From Bifidobacterium pseudolongum subsp. globosum (GTDB lineage Bacteria; Actinomycetota; Actinomycetes; Actinomycetales; Bifidobacteriaceae), in contig NZ_JGZG01000004.1 in NCBI RefSeq assembly GCF_000741295.1, positions 1 through 64,000 of the forward strand: a DNA stretch of 64,000 bases, given 5' to 3'. Each line of letters opens with the position of its first letter. The first letter of the stretch is position 1. A model generated the notes under the pieces. It saw nothing but the letters and a program-made list of their open reading frames with translations, was not told where the DNA came from and ran no database searches. Below are positions 8,601 through 16,841 of this stretch, piece after piece. Made by a program: the position numbers and the translations under genes.

Positions 8601-8899
8601 CGCGCGGGCTCATCCTGCTCGGCGGCCGAAGCCTCAGCCTTGTCCCCCTTCGCGGCAGGCGCCGCGGTCAGTGCGTGCACCGGCTTCGACGCGGGCAGTG
8701 CGGTGGGAGGTTCCTTGAAAAGCGGGCCGTGCTCCTCCACTTTGAGCTCCACCGTGGCGCCGGCGGCACCGGCCCCGCGCACTACTCGGCGGCCTGTACG
8801 GCGGCGGCGTGGTGCGGCCGGCTGCTCGTTGGTTGATGAGGAATCGGTATTCGATGCGGTTTCGAGTGGCTCAAAACCCTGTTCTGTCTGTTCGGGCAC
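5624..8899 (-). CDS. rne: ribonuclease E/G
   Basis: Endoribonuclease of mRNA turnover and rRNA/tRNA maturation. I start at GTG 8899 because AGGAG lies 4 nt upstream (1091 residues); a longer frame to 8965 lacks a site. The catalytic core sits in the middle: S1 domain (VDRLMVVRQRDRHTQISVLE... GNIYLGRVQNVLPSMEAAFV), the DNase I-like part with metal-binding Asp in IDRTEAMTTIDVNTG and GGMIMIDYVDM, and the zinc-link CPACKGRG. About 470 N-terminal residues are low-complexity, rich in Arg clusters and Glu/Asp, and about 180 C-terminal residues are Ala/Glu-rich. Such tails in actinobacterial RNase E scaffold a degradosome; that role is inferred here. Terminated at 5565-5604. Confidence 0.95.
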   Translation of the reverse strand: MPEQTEQGFEPLETASNTDSSSTNEQPAAPRRRRTGRRVVRGAGAAGATVELKVEEHGPLFKEPPTALPASKPVHALTAAPAAKGDKAEASAAEQDEPARKTTRSRRRSTAGETDEAAETPRRTRRRSTTKAAAAADEGAEAVEHAGDATPETVEEPVRATRRRRTASAPEPSEASRAADALDALGDDAPAESEEHETHQSRRHHASSRPMTSLLFQEPVIPQRPKHADDDADDAAESGESNGPADEHDEPTTRRRRRTRGRKGDESAETTKPAAGESRRGRRRSPVDYDADFDDVEDVSESTSRRRSNRRMNAQERRAAAEVEQIEEDLVLDDITYAPIDEAIARNAKRKRKHENDEEAEAIVEADLNSGSEEGEDGEPTVRRRRRRRRADHESAEEQQNEETTESSSEDDEETTVTRRRRRRRNGKNAEEETTTRRSRKQQYIDEIADVEGSTRLEAKKQRRRDNRRERSRQNQLLEQDFLARRENVDRLMVVRQRDRHTQISVLEDNVLVEHYVSDIQEVATVGNIYLGRVQNVLPSMEAAFVDIGQARNGVLYAGEVNWDSTRLDGQPRRIELAFRSGDPVLVQVTKDPIGHKGARLTSQVTLAGRFLVLVPSGGMTGVSRKLSSRERSRLKSIVSKISPKDMGVIIRTAAEGASEEAITKDLEMLTHQWEQIQSKLEEFRHGKRPKLLQGEPDMAIRVVRDIFNDDFRKMIVEGDGVYTRIEEYLETMAPDLREKLEKWDPAEHEGKDVFDKWQIDSQLRKGMERQVYLPSGGSIVIDRTEAMTTIDVNTGRFIGKGKSLEETVTRCNLEASEEIARQLRLRDIGGMIMIDYVDMVMPSNRDLVLRRLLECLARDRTKHQVAEVTSLGLVQMTRKRIGQGLVEAFSEECPACKGRGFIVHDEPTISKEYDDPYALKGGDPFVKTNKHGHGTEAHAVHAPKGSSAAVRAKLAQIAAAAVAANNAEEVAEDAAKQAEELEVQIEHIEETAEAEQIKATEAAVDAEGDAKVAAAAEESAESEGAETAEPTVEPEAAETADETIVDASDANAEEAAAAQPATKSVAEEAESQPDAESTEHSSESEAETAE

Positions 8900-8908
8900 A
8901 ATGCTCCT

Positions 8909-9101
8909 ACTGGTGGCGCCGTGCTGCAATCTTGGCGCACTCGTCCTGGCCCCATGCGGCCTCACACCATACTCTCACCATGGCCGCGCCGTGACGGCGC
9001 CCGCTGGAAGCAATCCAAAAGTCAAATCATGCGGCAACGGACACCGGCGCTCGCGAAACTGATCACGCAGTTCGTCGCGAGGGGATCAACGCTGTCGGAT
9101 G
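8909..9101. other. rne upstream region
   Basis: Intergenic DNA between rne and the dapE terminator. A TTGACT hexamer occurs on the minus strand near 9022-9027, but I see no matching -10 at the right distance. No gene or repeat detected. Confidence 0.3.
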
Positions 9102-9128
9102 GAGGGCGATGTTGCAGATATCGCCCTC
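9102..9128 (-). terminator. dapE downstream hairpin
   Basis: Perfect 9-bp stem GAGGGCGAT / ATCGCCCTC with a 9-nt loop, 85 nt past the dapE stop. There is no strong T-run, so termination efficiency is uncertain. Confidence 0.5.
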
Positions 9129-9212
9129 TCTAGTATTGCACAACTCATGGTCGATGCCGCGCCGCCACGCAAAATCATTCACGGGCGTAGCGGCGCGGGC
9201 GCGCACGGTGCG

Positions 9213-10478
9213 TCAGTCGAGCCAGTCGATGAGGATGCCGGCCATCAGCGTCAGGTCGGAATTCGGCACTTGCTCGTTGTTTTTGTGGGCGAGCAGCGGA
9301 CTGCCGGCGCCCAGATTCACCGCCGGCACGCCGAGCTGCGAAAAGCGCGCCACGTCGGTCCAGCCGAGCTTGGCGAGCGGCTGGCGGCCGGTGCGCTCCT
9401 CGACGAGTTTGACGAGCGACTGCACGAGCGGATCGCTCATGCCCGGGCGCGCCGACGGCGATTCGTCGCGCATCTCGATGTCGAAACCGTGGAAGAAGCC
9501 GCCGGTGGCGGGGTGCTCGCCGTTGCCGAGCTCGGATTCGGCGCCTTCGCCGATCATGAGCGCCTTCGCCTCGGCGAGCGTCTTGTCGGGTGCGAAGCGG
9601 TAGTTCACGTGCACGCGGCATTCGGACGGGATGACGTTGGTGCCGTTGCCGCCCGAGATCAGCGTGGCGTTAAGGCCCTCCTGGTAGATGAGGCCGTCCA
9701 CATCCACGGCCTCGTCCTTGTGCGCGACGAGGCGGTTGAGGATCTCGGCGGCCTTGTGGATCGCGTTGTCGCCCATCCATGCGCGGGCCGAATGCGCGGC
9801 CACGCCGTTCGCGATCACGTCGAAACGCATTGTGCCGTTGCAGCCGGCCTCGATGCCGCACGACGTGGGTTCGCCGATGATCGCGAAATCGCCTTGGATC
9901 CAGTCCGGGTGGTCTTCGACGACACGGCCCAGACCGTTGTATTCGGCGGCCACCTCCTCGTGGTCATAGAAGACGAAGGTCAGGTCCACCTTCGAGTCGG
10001 TCAGCGTGGCCGCGAGGTAGAGCAGCACCGCGTCGGAGGCCTTCATGTCGGTGGCGCCGCGGCCCCACATCACCGGCGTGCCCGGGTACATCTCGGCCAC
10101 GTCCTTGTCGATGAGCGGGTCGCCGGGGGCGAGCCACTTCGGCGGGAAGTTATCGAGCACCGGCACCGTGTCGAGGTGCCCGGCCAGAATCACACGGTTC
10201 TTGCGCCCCAGATCGGTGGACGCCACGATTGTGTCGCCGTCGCGGTGCACCTGCAGGTGCGGGTAGCGCTTGAGGAAGCGCTCCACGCGGTCGGTGAGCG
10301 GGCCCTCCGCGTCGCTCACCGAATAGACGGCCATGATCTGGCCGAGCAGCGAGTCAAGGCCGTCCTGCATGGAGGCGGCCGGGTCGAGCACGATTTCGCG
10401 CGGCTCGATGTCGAGTGACTTGGACTGCGCAGAAGGCAGGTATTTCTTGGGATTGGTTTGGGTGTTTCGCGTGGCCAT
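9213..10478 (-). CDS. dapE: succinyl-diaminopimelate desuccinylase
   Basis: M20 metallopeptidase that releases succinate from N-succinyl-LL-diaminopimelate in lysine and cell-wall precursor synthesis. Start ATG 10478 follows GGGAG by 7 nt, giving 421 residues; a 16-codon upstream extension lacks a site. Metal-ligand motifs are in order: LAGHLDTVP, GRGATDMKA, DHEEVAAEYNG with the catalytic Glu, IIGEPTS, and a late His in LLAHKNNEQV. It has the dimerisation-domain insertion normal for the family. It stands alone as a transcript, divergent from the AEC transporter at 10563. Confidence 0.88.
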   Translation of the reverse strand: MATRNTQTNPKKYLPSAQSKSLDIEPREIVLDPAASMQDGLDSLLGQIMAVYSVSDAEGPLTDRVERFLKRYPHLQVHRDGDTIVASTDLGRKNRVILAGHLDTVPVLDNFPPKWLAPGDPLIDKDVAEMYPGTPVMWGRGATDMKASDAVLLYLAATLTDSKVDLTFVFYDHEEVAAEYNGLGRVVEDHPDWIQGDFAIIGEPTSCGIEAGCNGTMRFDVIANGVAAHSARAWMGDNAIHKAAEILNRLVAHKDEAVDVDGLIYQEGLNATLISGGNGTNVIPSECRVHVNYRFAPDKTLAEAKALMIGEGAESELGNGEHPATGGFFHGFDIEMRDESPSARPGMSDPLVQSLVKLVEERTGRQPLAKLGWTDVARFSQLGVPAVNLGAGSPLLAHKNNEQVPNSDLTLMAGILIDWLD

Positions 10479-10562
10479 GTGGCATCTCCCGTGTGAAGTA
10501 TCGAATCTGCGCAATATGGTAGTCACAGGTAGTAACAGGGCCGGGAAAGCAACAGGAGCGGC

Positions 10563-11507
10563 ATGGCTGGATTGTTGGACGCGATGCAGGGATTCACCGT
10601 GATCGGCATCGTGATCGCGGTGGGGTATGTGGCCGCGCGCATGCGTGTGGGCGGCTCGCAGGCGCAGATGGTGCTCAACCGCATGAGCTTCTTCGTGGCC
10701 ACGCCATGCCTGATCTTCAGCATCCTGTCACGCGAGCGGCTCACCACGCTCCTGCACCCCTCGATTGTGGTGGCGTTCGTGGCCGCGCTCACCGTGGGCG
10801 CGCTGTTCCTGCTGTGCAACCGGCTGTGGTTCCACCTGCGCGCGCCCGACGCGGCGATCGGCGCACTCGGCGCACTGTATCTCAACTCGAACAACATCGG
10901 GCTGCCGGTCGCCACGTACATCCTCGGCAATCCCGCCCTCGTGGTGCCGATCGTGATGATGCAGTGGCTCATCTTCATGCCCGCCGGGCTGGCGGCGCTC
11001 GACGCCACCACGCGCGGCACGGTCTCCGTGCGCGCGATGGTGCTGCAGCCGCTCAGACAGCCGATCCTGATCGGCAGTGTGCTCGGCGTGGTCGTCTCGG
11101 CAATCAATGCGCGCGTGGGGTTCGACGTGGTGCCGGCGTTCGTGCGCAACCCGATCGGCATGATCGGCGACGCGGCCGTGCCGATGATCCTCATGGCGTT
11201 CGGCATGTCGTTGCGCGGCGCGCGCCCGCTCGGCAGCAGGTCGGGCCGCGCGGCCGCACTGACCGTGGTGGCGCTCAAAAACCTGGTGATGCCGGCCGTG
11301 GCCTTCGCTATGGCCTACTGGGTCATGGGGTTCCGCGGGCCCGTGCTGTACGCGTGCGTCGTGCTCGCCGCGCTGCCGACCGGGCAGAACGTCTACAATT
11401 ACGCCGCCAGTTACAACGCGGGCGTCGCGTTTTCGCGCGACTGCATCCTCGTCAGCACCATCGTGAGCCCGCTGGTGATCGCCGGGATCGCGCTCGCCCT
11501 CGGCTAG
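10563..11507 (+). CDS. AEC-family (auxin efflux carrier-like) transporter
   Basis: 314 residues, almost wholly hydrophobic with about ten membrane spans. Family features are the N-terminal VIGIVIAVGYVAARM and the internal LYLNSNNIGLPVATYILG with the NxxNxGLP crossover motif, then LPTGQNVYNYA near the end. AEC members export organic acids or auxin-like compounds; substrate cannot be told. ATG follows AGGAG by 3-4 nt. Its stop overlaps the convergent permease stop by 4 bp. A second paralogue lies at 20749. Confidence 0.8.
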   Translation: MAGLLDAMQGFTVIGIVIAVGYVAARMRVGGSQAQMVLNRMSFFVATPCLIFSILSRERLTTLLHPSIVVAFVAALTVGALFLLCNRLWFHLRAPDAAIGALGALYLNSNNIGLPVATYILGNPALVVPIVMMQWLIFMPAGLAALDATTRGTVSVRAMVLQPLRQPILIGSVLGVVVSAINARVGFDVVPAFVRNPIGMIGDAAVPMILMAFGMSLRGARPLGSRSGRAAALTVVALKNLVMPAVAFAMAYWVMGFRGPVLYACVVLAALPTGQNVYNYAASYNAGVAFSRDCILVSTIVSPLVIAGIALALG

Positions 11508-12967
11508 TCGTCGGCGCGGGCGGTGACACAGGCCAGACGCGCCGCGGTGCGGTTCGCGGCCACCGCGCCCACCAGCACAAGCGCGTAGCACAGCGCCACT
11601 CCCCCGACGAAGCTGATGAGCGGGCCGGGCTGGGTGAACGCATTGCCCACGAGCGGCGCGAGCAGCAGCAGTGAGCAGATGCCGGCCAGCAGCACCACGG
11701 TGTTGAGTGGAGTGAGCACCTCCTGGAACCGCGCCTTGCGCAGGGTGGCTTCGTCGGTGCCTTCGAGCACCAGCATGTTGTATTCATTGGATTGGTCAAT
11801 CACGCTGGCCGATTGCATGACGCCCGAGCTGACGGCCGCGAGCACGCCGGCGAACGCGAGGGTGAGCAGGCCGCCCGTGCCGATGTCGCGCATCATGATC
11901 ACGTCGGCCGAGTTGGGGTCTCCGCTGGCGAGCGAGCCGAACAGCGAGCACACCGAGGTGATGCCGGCGATGAACACGGCCAGGCCGATGCCCGAGACGT
12001 TGCGCCATGCGCGCTTGGGATTGTCGAGGATGCGCCGCATGGCGATCATCGTGGCGGCGTTCCTGGGGCGGCGTGCGCGGGAACGGGCGCGGATTGTGAC
12101 CGCGAACGAGCCCACCAGATTGATCAGCGCGAAGCAGCCGACGATCAAGCCGAAGATGATGGCGATCATCGCGCCGGTGCCGGCGTTGATCAGTTGCATG
12201 TTCGAGAGGATGGCGAGCGCGCCGATCACAGCGACCGCGAAGATGAGCAGGCGGATCTTGCTGGGCAGCGGCTGGCCTTGGCGCGCGCTTACACCGAGCG
12301 GGGTGATCGCCACGCGCCGCAGCGTGAGCAGTGCGGAAAGGAGCGCAAGCAATGTGACGCCCGCCACGGTGGCCACGAGCGCAACCGGCCCCACCCACAA
12401 TTGCGCGAAGGTGAAATGCTGGTTTTGGAACGTGAGCAGCATGATGAGCGGCATCAATGCGAAGTAGCCGGCGATGCCGATCAGTGCGCCGGCGAGCGCC
12501 TGCAGCGCGGAGTCGAACGCGGTGAGGCGCACGACCTGGCCCGTGGTGGCGCCGGCGAGGCGCAGGGCGGCGAGGCGCGCGTCGCGGCGGGATGCGGCCA
12601 GGCGCGCGGCCGGACCGGCGAGCGCGGCGAACGGCACGAGCAGCAGCAGGCACGCGAACAGGGCGAGCATGATGTAGGTGGAGGCGTAATTGGCTTGGTC
12701 GGCGGCGGCTGCGCTTGTGGCGATCACGTGCTTGTGCGCGGCGAGCGCGGTGGCGCTGCAGTGGCTTTCGTCGAGCAGGCACGCGATTGTATGGTCGGGC
12801 GAGGCGCGCCAGATGAAGCCGTGCAGACCGCCGAGCACGGTGAGGAAGATCGCGGTGGCTGCGGCGAATGCAAACACGGCGAGCATGGTGGTGGAGTCGG
12901 CGGAGTCGGAGCCGCGCACACCGCGGGCGGGGCGGTGGAACAGGCGCCAGAGTGCGAATGTGCTCAT
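11504..12967 (-). CDS. ABC transporter permease, FtsX/MacB-like
   Basis: 487 residues with an N-terminal span (MLAVFAFAAATAIFLTVLGG), a moderately long loop, a central bundle (about residues 95-240), and C-terminal spans at about 365-480. This is the duplicated FtsX-type layout of MacB/LolC permeases. The gene starts in the ATGA that forms the ancestral stop of the ATPase gene upstream, so the two were translationally coupled. Because that ATPase is now frameshifted, whether the permease still has a working partner is doubtful. Likely role is efflux of a peptide or drug (inference). Confidence 0.75.
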   Translation of the reverse strand: MSTFALWRLFHRPARGVRGSDSADSTTMLAVFAFAAATAIFLTVLGGLHGFIWRASPDHTIACLLDESHCSATALAAHKHVIATSAAAADQANYASTYIMLALFACLLLLVPFAALAGPAARLAASRRDARLAALRLAGATTGQVVRLTAFDSALQALAGALIGIAGYFALMPLIMLLTFQNQHFTFAQLWVGPVALVATVAGVTLLALLSALLTLRRVAITPLGVSARQGQPLPSKIRLLIFAVAVIGALAILSNMQLINAGTGAMIAIIFGLIVGCFALINLVGSFAVTIRARSRARRPRNAATMIAMRRILDNPKRAWRNVSGIGLAVFIAGITSVCSLFGSLASGDPNSADVIMMRDIGTGGLLTLAFAGVLAAVSSGVMQSASVIDQSNEYNMLVLEGTDEATLRKARFQEVLTPLNTVVLLAGICSLLLLAPLVGNAFTQPGPLISFVGGVALCYALVLVGAVAANRTAARLACVTARADD

Positions 12968-13772
12968 CGTGCGCCTCCCTGCAATGGCGCCTGCATGGGC
13001 ATGCGGGCGGGGTCCTGGCGTGCGGCTTGCGCTGTCGGGGTGGGCTGCGCGGCGGTAATCATGCCGTCGCGCATGTGCACGGTGTGCGAGCAGTAGGCGG
13101 CCACGTTCGGTCGTGCGTCACGAGCACGACGGACGCGTTGTTGGCGCGCGCGGCGTCCATGAGCAGGCGCATCACCGCATGGCCGGTGGTCTGGTCGAGC
13201 GCGCCGGTCGGCTCGTCGGCGAAGATGATGGCCGGGTTCACGCTCAGTGCGCGGGCGATGGCCACGCGTTGCATCTGGCCGCCGCTCATCTCACCGGGGC
13301 GTTGCGCCATCAGCGGGCGCAGGCCGAAGCGCTCGAGCCACAGCACGGCCTGCGATGTGGCCTGCGCGTAGGGCATACCGCCGAGCATGAGCGGCAGCGC
13401 GATGTTCTCCACTGCGGGCAGTTCGGGCAGCAACTGGCCGGACTGGAAGACGAAGCCGAACGCGTTGCGGCGCAGTGCGGTGCGCTCGGCGTCGGGCATG
13501 GCGGCGAGGTTGGCGCCGCGGAACTGCACGGTGCCGGCGGTGGGCGTGATGATGCCGGCGAGCGCGTGCAGCAGCGTGGACTTGCCGGAGCCGGAGGGGC
13601 CCATCACAGCCACGGTCTCGCCGGGGTGCAGCGTGAAGTTGACGCGGTTGAGCGCGAGCGGGTGCGGGGCGAACGCGCCCTGGTCTTGCGCAGTGCGCGG
13701 TTTGGCGGCCTGCGCGGCGTAGTCCATCGTAAGGTCGGTGGCGGTGAGGATCGGTTGTGCTGTGGTGTTCAT
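12964..13772 (-). pseudogene. ABC transporter ATP-binding protein (LolD/MacB type), frameshifted near the C-terminus
   Basis: Walker A GPSGSGKST, signature EMSGGQMQRVAIARAL, Walker B AIIFADEPTGALD and the H-loop VTHD are all present. Directly after VTHD the frame changes: as read it ends TWPPTARTPCTCATA at 13059, whereas inserting one base near 13104-13112 restores the family sequence (THDPNVAAYC, then SHTVHMRDG) and runs to a TGA at 12966-12964 overlapping the permease start. The interval 12964-13772 is 809 nt, one short of a whole number of codons, which supports a single-base deletion. As read, 237 residues keep all nucleotide-binding motifs and lose about 35 residues. It could be a sequencing error. 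Confidence 0.8.
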
Positions 13773-13862
13773 GCCTCCGACTGTATGAGCCGGCGGGCGG
13801 CGCGGGTATCGTGCGCGGGAATGAATGCGCGCGCGGGCTCATCCTCAAGAACGAGGGGCGGC

Positions 13863-14636
13863 TCAGAGCAGCTTCCAGCTCGTGCGGTGTTCGTCACAAG
13901 GGCCGTATTGCGCGATGGCGGCCTTGTGTGCTGGCGAACCGTAGCCTTTGTTGTGCGCCCAGCCGTAGCGCGCGTAGTCGGGGTTGGAGTCGGCGAGCTG
14001 GGTCATCAGGCGGTCGCGTGTGACCTTCGCGAGCACGGCCGCGCACGCCACGGAGCCGCAGTGCTGGTCGCCCTTGACCTGCGTGACGACGTGCGCGGGC
14101 ACGGGCACGGCCGGCGCCTCGAACGTGCCGAGCGCCTTGGTGATGTAGTCGCTCGGGCCGTCCAGGATCGCGCCGACGCGCGGCATGCGGGCGTCCCAGT
14201 CGGCGACAAGCGTGGGCTGCTCGGTCTGTTCGGCGGCCGCGGCGGGCGTGCCCGCGGCGTCGGCGAATGCGCCGAACAGCGTGCGCTCCACCGCGTCGAG
14301 TGCGCGCAGTGCGGCGATGCCGAGCGCGTGCGAGATGCCCCACTCGTCAATCTCCGCGCTCGTGGCGGAGCCGACCGCCCACGCGTCCGCCCACTGCTGC
14401 AGCGGTTCGTACAGCGCCTCGCGCCGGCGCTCGGTGAGCATCTTCGAATCGGCCAGATAGTGCGGCATGCTGCGCGCGGCCTGCGGCAGGCGCTGCGCGA
14501 GGAACGCCGCCGCGCCCACCATGACAGGGCCGGCGAGGCTGCCGCGGCCGACTTCGTCGAAGCCGACGATCACGCTGTACCCTTCGCGCGCGAGCGACTC
14601 CTCAAGATCGAATGTGGGGACTGCGGAAATGCTCAT
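13863..14636 (-). CDS. rnhB: ribonuclease HII
   Basis: Cleaves the RNA strand of RNA-DNA hybrids and single ribonucleotides in DNA. 257 residues. The signature VGFDEVGRGSLAGPV gives catalytic Asp27 and Glu28; further acidic residues occur in VSRDR-like VTRDRLM and in DSNPDYARYGWAHNKGYG. A ribosome site (AGAGGAA) precedes ATG 14636. It lies 18 nt after lepB and is third in the order rplS-lepB-rnhB, a common actinobacterial arrangement. A short insertion rich in Ala and Thr (about 150-175) lengthens it slightly. Confidence 0.92.
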   Translation of the reverse strand: MSISAVPTFDLEESLAREGYSVIVGFDEVGRGSLAGPVMVGAAAFLAQRLPQAARSMPHYLADSKMLTERRREALYEPLQQWADAWAVGSATSAEIDEWGISHALGIAALRALDAVERTLFGAFADAAGTPAAAAEQTEQPTLVADWDARMPRVGAILDGPSDYITKALGTFEAPAVPVPAHVVTQVKGDQHCGSVACAAVLAKVTRDRLMTQLADSNPDYARYGWAHNKGYGSPAHKAAIAQYGPCDEHRTSWKLL

Positions 14637-14654
14637 TGTTCCTCTTTTGATGGG

Positions 14655-15653
14655 TCAGCTGGTTGGTGTGCGGGAGGGCACGGCGCGGAAGACGTCGTGG
14701 TGCGCGCTGAGCCAACCCACGCGGTTGAGCGGCCAGTAGCGCATGAACGCCACGCCCTCCACGTCGCCGACCGGCACCAGGCCCTGCGCGCCGTCGTTGG
14801 TGTGCGCGCGCGAATCGGCGGAATTGGCGCGGTTGTCACCGAGCACAAACAGGCGGCCGGCGGGCACGGTCACCGCGAACGCGCTGCGGCTCGGCTCCAC
14901 GCCCGGTTTGAGATACGCCGATTCGTCGATCGGCACGCCATTGATCACGATCGGCGCGCCATTGCCCGCGCACTCCACCGTGTCGCCGGGCAGGCCGATC
15001 AGTCGTTTGATCAGGCGGTCGCTGTTGTGTGTGGCGCCTTCGTTTGCGAGCCAATTGGCGGGGTCTTTGAAGACGATGATATCACCGCGCCGCAACGCGA
15101 TCGGGCGCGGCGAGAGGTGTGTGGTGATCACGCGGTCGCCGGGCATGATCGTGTTTTCCATCGAGCCGGACGGGATCGCGTACAGGCCGAACACGAACAG
15201 GCGCAGGCCCAGCACGACCAGCACCGGCAGCACGCACCACAGCAGGATGTCGCGCAGCGTAAACGGTGCAAGGGTTGGTGTGGGGGCGCGGTGCCGGAAG
15301 TGCGCAGTCGGTGTGGGGGTGGCCGGGCCAGACTGGGTCTGCGGCAGCGGTGCGGCCAAGGCGGCGGGCATGTGCGGATTGATCGCGCGGCGTGATGTGG
15401 CGGAACCCATGCGCGGTGGCGCGGCGTGATGCGGGGTGTGAGGTGTGCCCGCACGCAGCTGGATGAGGTGGCGAGCATCGGTTAGGCGGAATGGCGTGCG
15501 GCGCGGCACGGCCGGGGTGGCGGAGTCAGCGGCGCGGGTGGCGGAGAAGTGCGCGCTCGCGGCGGGCGGCATATGCGGGTTCGTATGGCGCGGCGCGGGC
15601 CCGGTTTCGGCATGCGGGGCCCGGTGCGGGTTCCCTGCGTGGTGATTGCTCAT
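14655..15653 (-). CDS. lepB: signal peptidase I
   Basis: Type I signal peptidase of the membrane that removes Sec/Tat signal peptides. 332 residues, start ATG 15653 with AAGGAG 7 nt upstream. Catalytic Ser164 lies in PSGSMENTIMPGD directly after the single N-terminal span (about 135-160), and the general base Lys216 in LIKRLIGLPGD. The C-terminal box LGDNRANSADSR is intact. The first 130 residues, before the span, are a Pro/Ala/His/Thr-rich disordered cytoplasmic tail, much longer than usual. It lies downstream of rplS, separated by a terminator and a repeat. Confidence 0.9.
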   Translation of the reverse strand: MSNHHAGNPHRAPHAETGPAPRHTNPHMPPAASAHFSATRAADSATPAVPRRTPFRLTDARHLIQLRAGTPHTPHHAAPPRMGSATSRRAINPHMPAALAAPLPQTQSGPATPTPTAHFRHRAPTPTLAPFTLRDILLWCVLPVLVVLGLRLFVFGLYAIPSGSMENTIMPGDRVITTHLSPRPIALRRGDIIVFKDPANWLANEGATHNSDRLIKRLIGLPGDTVECAGNGAPIVINGVPIDESAYLKPGVEPSRSAFAVTVPAGRLFVLGDNRANSADSRAHTNDGAQGLVPVGDVEGVAFMRYWPLNRVGWLSAHHDVFRAVPSRTPTS

Positions 15654-15730
15654 GCCGACTCCTTATATATGGGCTGCAGTCGTAGGCCATTGTAAGCCAC
15701 AGCCGGCATATGCCAGATCAGGCCTAGCCA

Positions 15731-15830
15731 CGACCTTCGTCAAGCACTCCCCGACAAAAGTCATGCCAAGCAACCCAAAACATGACTTTTGTCGAAAGGG
15801 GGACGAGGAAAGTCATGCGGGTACATGCAA
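15731..15830. repeat. family C repeat: two ~52-bp units with an internal perfect hairpin
   Basis: Two units start at 15731 and 15783 (period 52). Each has a TGAC/CGAC-TTYGTC block and, exactly 26 nt on, AAAGTCATG (15757 and 15809). Between them 15752-15765 and 15781-15794 form a perfect 14-bp hairpin (CGACAAAAGTCATG arm) with a 15-nt loop. The same unit occurs near 20071-20178 and 50252-50286. Confidence 0.65.
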
Positions 15831-15913
15831 CCAGACCAGTAGATTAAGTGGGCTAAACAGGCTAAGTGGACTTGGCTTGCGCGCAGGCCAGCACACACAG
15901 GCGGCGGAAACGC

Positions 15914-15940
15914 AAAGACCCCGGGCGAACCGGGGTCTTT
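15914..15940 (-). terminator. rplS terminator
   Basis: Perfect 11-bp stem AAAGACCCCGG / CCGGGGTCTTT with a 5-nt loop, 23 nt past the rplS stop; on the minus strand it ends GTCTTTGCGTTT. Confidence 0.8.
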
Positions 15941-15962
15941 CTTACAAATTACCGTGTGAATA

Positions 15963-16328
15963 TCACTTGGCGGAGTTGTCGCGGCGCTCGGCGATGCGGG
16001 CGGCCTTACCGCGCAGGTTGCGCAGGTAGTAGAGCTTGGCGCGGCGCACCTTGCCACGGCGGACGACCTTGATGGAGTCGATCGTGGGGGCGTGCAGCGG
16101 GAAGCGGCGCTCGACACCGGTGCCGAAGCTGATCTTGCGCACGATGAAGGTCTCGCGCACACCAGCACCCTGACGGGCGATGACCACGCCGGTGAACGTC
16201 TGGATACGGGAGTTGTTGCCTTCCTGGATCTTCACGTTCACGTCCACGGTGTCACCGGGGCGGAAGTCCGGGATTTCCTCGGAGGCCTTCAGATGCTTCG
16301 CATCAAATGCTTCAATAGCGTTAACCAT
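15963..16328 (-). CDS. rplS: 50S ribosomal protein L19
   Basis: 121 residues, the normal length. The conserved core is complete: [45 protein letters not shown] and [11 protein letters not shown]. It bridges 50S and 30S subunits. ATG 16328 has AGGGAACA before it. First gene of rplS-lepB-rnhB with its own terminator. A TACAAT hexamer at 16511-16506 on the minus strand would, if it is the promoter, leave a leader of about 170 nt. Confidence 0.97.
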   Translation of the reverse strand: MVNAIEAFDAKHLKASEEIPDFRPGDTVDVNVKIQEGNNSRIQTFTGVVIARQGAGVRETFIVRKISFGTGVERRFPLHAPTIDSIKVVRRGKVRRAKLYYLRNLRGKAARIAERRDNSAK

Positions 16329-16542
16329 TGTTCCCTCGCTCGCTGCCGCATATCAGCGCAGTGGTTGGGGCGCCCTGGGCAGGCGCCTGAATCGTCGCGG
16401 ACCACTTCGGCCCGCGGGCTGCCAATCCGCCGAAAGTCAGGGTTCGGCTGGACCTTGTGATGCACTGGGCTATGCGGCGCCCCGCGCATCGGCACAACGG
16501 ATGGTATTGTACACGTGGCCATGAACAGTGGCGGCCTTCCAT

Positions 16543-16735
16543 GGCTGACCCTAGACGCCAGCAGCCGCCGCGCCCCCATGCAACAGCAGTCTGTGTCTAC
16601 CGTCCAGACACGAGCAGCCGCCAATCCCTGCCGAGATGGTTGTGGATGTCTACCGTCCAGACACCGACTGCCACCAATCCCCCGCATGGCAGCAGTCTGT
16701 GTCTATCCACTAGCTGCCAACAGCCATCTGCACCC
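16543..16735. repeat. family D tandem repeat, ~53-bp period (4 units)
   Basis: Units start at about 16543 (diverged), 16595, 16648 and 16701 (steps of 52-53). Each opens with a block close to GTCTACCGTCCAGACAC followed by GCAGCC/ACTGCC/ACAGCC; the other ~22 bp of each unit are not conserved. The array begins about 105 bp past the pgi stop. The same unit is found at 42360-42602. It explains most of the 510-bp gap between pgi and rplS; no gene is seen there. Confidence 0.65.
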
Positions 16736-16841
16736 ACACCGCAGCCACAGCAAAGAGGCGCGCAGTCCATAACAGACCGCACGCCCCTCGGATCAGCGAC
16801 CAACAGCCGAATACGGCTCATCGGTCAACCGCACACGCGAA

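Noticed and set aside
5936..8836. 966-codon open frame opposite rne
   Set aside because: Mirror of the rne coding strand in a high-GC gene; low-complexity His/Ala/Arg translation.
16289..16687. Small protein encoded by the family D repeats
   Set aside because: Repeats translate to recurring WTVD-like blocks but the 52-54-bp steps change frame between units and no ribosome site is present.
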